64,000 nucleotides of DNA from Prunus persica (lineage: Eukaryota; Streptophyta; Magnoliopsida; Rosales; Rosaceae), in NCBI RefSeq assembly GCF_000346465.2, contig NC_034014.1, positions 4,922,461 to 4,986,460 of the forward strand. The letters run 5' to 3'. The notes below the pieces were generated by a model. It was not told the origin of the DNA. It was given only the letters and a program-made list of their open reading frames with translations, and did not search any database. Shown here one piece after another: positions 58,774-64,000 of the stretch. Position 1 is the first letter of the stretch. Each line of letters starts with the position of its first letter. The translations under genes were made by a program, and so were the position numbers.

Positions 58774-60263
58774 GATACAGACTTATCCTCTCAGGAACCA
58801 CCCATTGCCTTCCCAATTCCACCAACTGCAGAACTATTCCACCTTTTGGTTTTGCGTTTTAGTATCGCAACTTTGATTAAGAACGTCGATATACGGAGAT
58901 GAATCGAAGTGATGTTTCAGTTTTTCAGTTTCTCTGTTTTCTATTTTCTCCGTCTCCGGCACAGTTGGATCGCCACACTCACATGTAGATCTGCGATTTG
59001 CAGATCGCCATGATCGCTATGTGTGGTGGCTACAGTGGGAATTGTCTTTGATGGAAAATTGAGGAGATTCTGTCGGCGACCACTCTATCATGTTTGCTTT
59101 GGTCATTGACCATTAACGTATTATTCTTTTTCGTTTGGTTTTGATTTCACAATTGTGTTTCTTATTCGTTGCTCTTGTTTCACAGTTTCGTAAGAGGATA
59201 TTATTGGTCCCCCCTAAGTCCATGTTTGGGCAGCATAACATCTGAAAGTTTTCTTTTCGCATGGATGTTCTTTGCGTACGATATTTTTGTTGCTTGTGAT
59301 TGTCGATGATCATACGTCATCTAATTGGTTCCTCTTCCATTAGTGGTATGGGATTTTGTTCTGCACATTTCTTCATATTTTACTGTTAGAGTTGCTTTGT
59401 TGTGGCCTCCTTTTCGGAGCCTCCCTTTCTGTTGCATGGTTTTTGCCCCCATACAAGCCTTGGCAGTTCCGAAGTTGGAAGCAGTTTTTGGCGGTTCATT
59501 TGATCCTCTACAAGCATTGCAGTTCCAAAATTGGGAGCAGTTACTAACGGTTTTATTGGGTGTTTTCAACGTTAACAGATAAGTTTAGAGTGGTTTCTTG
59601 TGGTTTGATGGTTACTACAACACCAGATAAGTTTTGCCTTGTTGGCCATGTTATGTTGTTACATTTAGAACGATCATCTTGGTGTTTTCTTTGTTACTTT
59701 TGTTTTCCTTTTGTTGTGTCATTGTGTTTATTTTTCTTGTTTTGTGGATTTGAGGGTTTTGCGTCTTTAGTTTGTTTTTGCTTGTTTCTGCCGCTTGGTT
59801 TTAGTAGGCTTTTGTTTCTTTTTGTGGTTACTTCTTCTTTTGCTTTCGTTTTAGCATGATCTTTTTAGTTCTTGTCTTGTTTTAGTTTGTTTTTTAAGTT
59901 TTCTAATAAGTTTCTTCTACACTCAGTTTTGTGTAGTTGTGTTCTTATTGTTGTTTTAAGTAGACATTTGCAGGTTGTCGGTTAAGTTCTCATGGTGTGT
60001 ATGCACTGTTCTTTTTTCTTTTCTTTTATTTTGTTTCCAGCTTTTGTGCTTCTAACTTTATTTTTTAACCTTTTGTTTGGGTTTTGTTGGCTAGTTCTCT
60101 TTTCTTACTGTTCATCCACAGCCAAACTTGCATGGAACATGGCATATAACATATCAAAACCAGAGTGTCACTTGTTCCCTCATATATACAAACGTCACCT
60201 TAACATATATTCTTTCATGAATTACATGTAGTACATGCAAGCAGCTGACCCGGTAAACAGCAA
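58774..60263. other. Spacer, T-rich, no gene recognised
   Basis: Sequence after repeat copy 2 has no recognisable exon. The section 59330-60110 is markedly T-rich, with long hydrophobic open frames (LFLLFC-type) that reflect composition only. Confidence 0.45.
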
Positions 60264-63200
60264 CTAGAATGATTCTTGAATATCAAGCAATGTCATCAAC
60301 TGAGAAATGAACTCTGGGTGGCCCGGCCACGCTGCTCCAGTAACCAAATTTCCATCCGTGAAGCAACGATCTACTGGATCAGGTTCCAGCCATGTTGCTC
60401 CCGACAAAACCACATTAAGCTTAACCGCTGGATACGCAGTACATTTCTTTCCTAAAATTTAGCCAGTTAACAACAATTAGGACATGATTAAAAAAAGTTC
60501 ATAATGTGAAAATATGTAAATCAACCCTCAATCAGAAGAACCAGCAAAAGGCAAACAGATTACAACTTCAAGGTGGTTTCGTTTTTACCTTGTCATAAAA
60601 TACTCACTCAGTAAATCAACCCTCTTACAAAATTGATGATACTCCCAACTCTTCTAACACCTTCTGAAAAACTGAAACTGCCTAGCTCAGCCAAGCCTTT
60701 TAGTTTTCCTTACTAGGTAATTTCTTGTTTTACCCCATTCTTAAACCATTCCATCTAGCATAGATTTTTACTGCATATATTCCTTCAGAGAATTCTGCAT
60801 TACAACACACACCTTCTGACTTTTATATTACAGCACAAATGTTCATGCACCAACTGGCAAGCTTGCTCATCAACACCCACAACAGAACAAACATTTAAAT
60901 TTACGATCAACTACATTGATAGTGAGTAAAGAACAAATAAATCCACAGATTATCTGTATATTGTCTTTTTGGTTAAACTTCCCACACAAAAAATTAATTT
61001 TACTCTAGCATTTTAGTTGATGTTAAAAAGCGTAAGAAGTTAAGTAATCTACATTATAAACGTATATCTACCACGGAAATGCTATAATGAGGGGTTGTGG
61101 GTGAGGGGTTCAATACCACCATCCAATAATATAAAGGAAATTTTGAACTTAAAAACTTTTTTAATGATTGGATGGTTGGATGGTTGGATTGAACCCCTCA
61201 GTCAAACCCCCCACTCAGATCCCCCTCATTGTAGCATCTCCCATATCTACCATATCATGCTTGGACTTTAAAATTCCAAAATTTATAATCTCGATTTTGT
61301 TATATGATTTTGGATAGTTAATGAGGATTTTGCGTCCTTGTTTGTGTGCCTAACAAATTAACTTTATATTATTGTTTCTGCATTTTGTACACTTCAACTC
61401 ATTTAGTTTCAGAAATCAACTTATTGAACTTCTGGACAGCATGGGACTGACCCCAACAACATGGGACCCATCCCTATTAAACGATGAGCTATAGATACAA
61501 TAAAACTACACTGTCGCCTAAACAGGGATTACAGCTTCACTTTGTTTCAGTTGAACCCAATTATTGGAGCAATTCCTTTGGTGGCATCACATGGAATTAT
61601 AGAAAGTCAGTAATATTTTTAACAATAACAATACTATGTTTGATGACGCACCAAATTGAAATGATACGAAAATAGTCGGATTTGATTGAGAAACTTAAAG
61701 AATATGGACCAAATTGAAATTCGGATTAAATTTCTGGAAACACAGGCATAGCCTGGCTTAAAGGGAGTAACCTTACCTGTAGAACACCAGCAGCAGCTAA
61801 AATCTGCTGCCCATGGCAGATGGATGCAATTGGTTTCCTGGCTTTCACAATTTGCTTCACTAATGCAATAACTTTCTCATCCAATGCCAAATATTCCGGG
61901 GCTCGACCTCCAGGGATTACAAGAGCGTCATAACTTGCGACACATAGAGCTTCAAAGTCAGCTGTTAAAGTGAAATTATGGCCCGGCTTCTCACTGTATG
62001 TTTGGTCACCTTCAAAATCATGAACAGCAGTTGCACAGATTTCACCAGCTTTCTTCTGGGGGCATGGCATCCTAGAGCTTGAAGAGACTGAAAAGGCACA
62101 ATTACCTCATAATCTTCCATGAAGTCCTACAAGAGTTGAGGGAGAGAAAGTGAATGATGCTTAGTAACTGTGAGAAATATAAAATTTTGATCATTGACTA
62201 GAATAATACGTAGATAACAATTAGTTCATAAACAAACAACATGCGGCTTTAACGTTCTTGTCAAGGGGTTTACTAGATTTGCAGTGAATTATAACACGTA
62301 GCCAAACTTGATTTATGGACCATCTTATCACTATTGATATTGACAAGTAAAATAATATTTTGAATTTGGTGGGCTTTAAGGTTTGTCAAGTTGTATAACT
62401 TTTGGCACTGTAGGTAGAGAAGTTTAGGTATGCTTCAAAGGATTTGGTTTTAAAGGGAAAACAAACAACTGGTTTCAAGAAAATACGTTCTTATGAAATA
62501 TGACAGCAACTAATTTATGGGTCTAGGGCAGTAGTAGCATTTCGAATTTGGAGACCTAATTGGCTTGGGTATTGGAGGTATTGAGTTTTTGGCGAAGGGG
62601 GAAATTGAAATTCTTCAGTAGTCAACTTTCCGGAAAATTAAAAGAAGTCTTTTAAAATTCATAAAGGATGTACTTGTCTATGTATCATGTTTAGAAGCCA
62701 TAATTCAAACAACTTGAAAAATGACCAGTATGCATGTTTGGATTTACTTTCACAAGTTCACAACTCACACAAATGACCTGACAAACAAGTATTCCAATGG
62801 GCAACGGACCCAGGTAGGCAGACCAATGAATAATACCACCAAAACATTAAAAAAAACACATAGTAATGAATGATGGAACCTTATCACACCAGAATTGTGG
62901 CAAATCTGGTAAAGCCTATTCAGGTTATTTTCACTATCTGTCAGAAGTATCTGTAAAAGGGCAAATCTCGATACTATATATACTCAATATTGATCGGCAT
63001 CGCAATTTCATATTTCTCATTGCACTACAAAGGAAAATAAAACTTACCCCACAGAGAAACTGGATCCTCCTATCTGAACCAGTTATGTTACCTCCTAGTG
63101 CCTTCACAAAAAGCCTAATTAATTCAGGATGGCCTTCCTACCTTTAACCGAGCCTGCAGCTGCTAGGACAAGTTGCCCATGGCAAACCGAAGCAATTGGC

Positions 63201-63367
63201 TTTCAGGAGGGAGAAAACTTTCACACCAATTCTAAAACCGACGCATCCAAAGCAAGATATTCAGGTGCCCGTCCTCCTGGTATTATTAATCCATCATATT
63301 TGTTAAATTCACTGTCATCAAATGTTGCATTGAGTGCGAAATTGTGACCACGTGATTCAGAATAAGT
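60264..63367 (-). pseudogene. Two-domain DJ-1/PfpI protein (DJ-1D-like), decayed
   Basis: Three exons are visible on the minus strand. 63367-63048 starts [10 protein letters not shown] with [10 protein letters not shown] (domain 1), then TGA at 63221-63223 and 63203-63205. It retains PIASVCHGQLVLAAAG, then jumps directly to GHPELIRLFVKALGG, so about 40 codons are deleted. 62126-61777 opens [19 protein letters not shown], loses a few codons with a frameshift near 62066, then gives [29 protein letters not shown] and the nucleophile-elbow Cys in [15 protein letters not shown]. 60451-60264 carries KKCTAYPAVKLNVVLSG, GNLVTGAAWPGHPEFIS and the C-terminus. The frame across the last intron also fails by one base with the best splice sites. 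Intact relatives are about 390-aa glyoxalase/deglycase-type proteins. The expected first exon was not found. Confidence 0.82.
61064..61252. mobile_element. Mutator-like MITE in the last intron of the DJ-1 pseudogene
   Basis: The body is 61074-61242 (169 bp). Its ends are GGAAATGCTATAATGAGGGG and, as reverse complement of the right end, GGGAGATGCTACAATGAGGG. It is flanked by ATATCTACCA on both sides (61064-61073 and 61243-61252), a 9-10-bp duplication that fits Mutator-type elements. Internal GATGGTTG repeats. Confidence 0.8.
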
Positions 63368-64000
63368 CTGCAACCAAAGAAAAAAAAAATACAGAAAACC
63401 AAAAAACATATTAAAACGAAGGGGGAACAGAAAGACATGTAGCATTTGAAGATTTGTAAATTAAACACAGATCTCGATTCAGCAAACCTAGGTAGCCCAT
63501 TATCAGATTATTTTCACTTAGAGACGAGGGCACTAATGCAATTTTGTTTATTGAACATGGTGTATGCAGTGACGTTGGAGCCAAGAATTTGTTCACGCTG
63601 TCTTGTCCCCAGAACTCAAGCTCAATACAGGTTGGTTCTCTAGCTCATAATGAATGAGCAAGCACTCTAACAAAACTCCTAACATGTGTTCTTGTTTGAG
63701 CTTACTTTAGTCCCGCTGTCCACACAGCCTAGAACTATAACCTGTGGATTGCTATTTGTCAATCTAATAGAGTGGCTCCAATCAACAATAAAACTTAATT
63801 CATTTTGTCTATAATTAAGGCTACCAACGATTGGTTGATGCAAAAAACTAAACTTGAAAGCGTGATGTTCGTTCGTAAACTTGACAAACTAATTTCCAGT
63901 CCCAACAGATTCCAAATTTTAGAGGAGGCAACATAATCCCATATGTGAGAATTGTAAGCACTTCAATCTTTGAGACAAATTTCTTGTTTTGGGTTTACAA
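63368..64000. other. Flank upstream of the DJ-1 pseudogene
   Basis: This would be intron or promoter of the DJ-1 gene. The usual first exon (VLLLCGDYMEDYE-type) is not present within the window. Confidence 0.5.

Noticed and set aside
59560..60231. Hydrophobic open frames resembling small membrane proteins
   Set aside because: They come from a T-rich stretch; runs of Phe and Leu follow composition, with no family match or promoter.

Overview
The window is plant nuclear DNA. It has intron-rich genes with GT-AG introns, plant-specific gene families, a plant MIR172 hairpin, long AT-rich spacers, many CT/GA and TA microsatellites, several MITEs, a hAT transposon and a Ty1/copia retrotransposon. 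A woody eudicot, perhaps Rosaceae, fits best, but that is inference; nothing here fixes the species.

Layout. 1-3.9 kb: spacer. 3.9-5.1 kb: a minus-strand MIR172 gene with TATA box, telomere-like motif and hairpin. 8.4-8.7 kb: a small minus-strand SIAMESE-related CDK inhibitor. 9.49-13.42 kb: a complete-ended hAT transposon with a perfect 8-bp target duplication and a transposase carrying two in-frame stops. 17.1-22.5 kb: an 8-exon CYP707A (abscisic acid 8'-hydroxylase). 27.4-28.6 kb: an intronless, probably plastid-targeted membrane protein of the isoprenylcysteine/phospholipid methyltransferase type (minus). 28.9-30.9 kb: three MITE-like elements. 31.4-36.8 kb: an 8-exon mitochondrial FtsH (m-AAA) protease. 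38.0-40.0 and 43.0-44.6 kb: a tandem pair of HAD phosphatases (SDT1/pyrimidine 5'-nucleotidase type) with identical intron positions. 46.5-51.7 kb: a secreted, proline-rich prolamin-like gene cut in two by a copia element. 54.5-58.8 kb: two copies of a ~540-bp promoter-like repeat; the first is joined to the last two exons of a neutral/alkaline invertase pseudogene. 60.3-63.4 kb: a decayed two-domain DJ-1 gene (minus).

The intact genes do not form a pathway. Functional themes are ABA turnover (CYP707A), phase change and flowering (MIR172), cell-cycle braking (SMR) and mitochondrial protein quality control (FtsH). Exon coordinates were set by hand from splice consensus and reading-frame continuity; CYP707A (481 aa), FtsH (814 aa) and the HAD pair (282 and 272 aa) all close into uninterrupted frames. 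The strongest observations are the MIR172 locus, the copia insertion in a reproductive-type cysteine-rich gene, the hAT element with its four regularly spaced 12-bp palindromes, and the promoter-like repeat joined to an invertase fragment.
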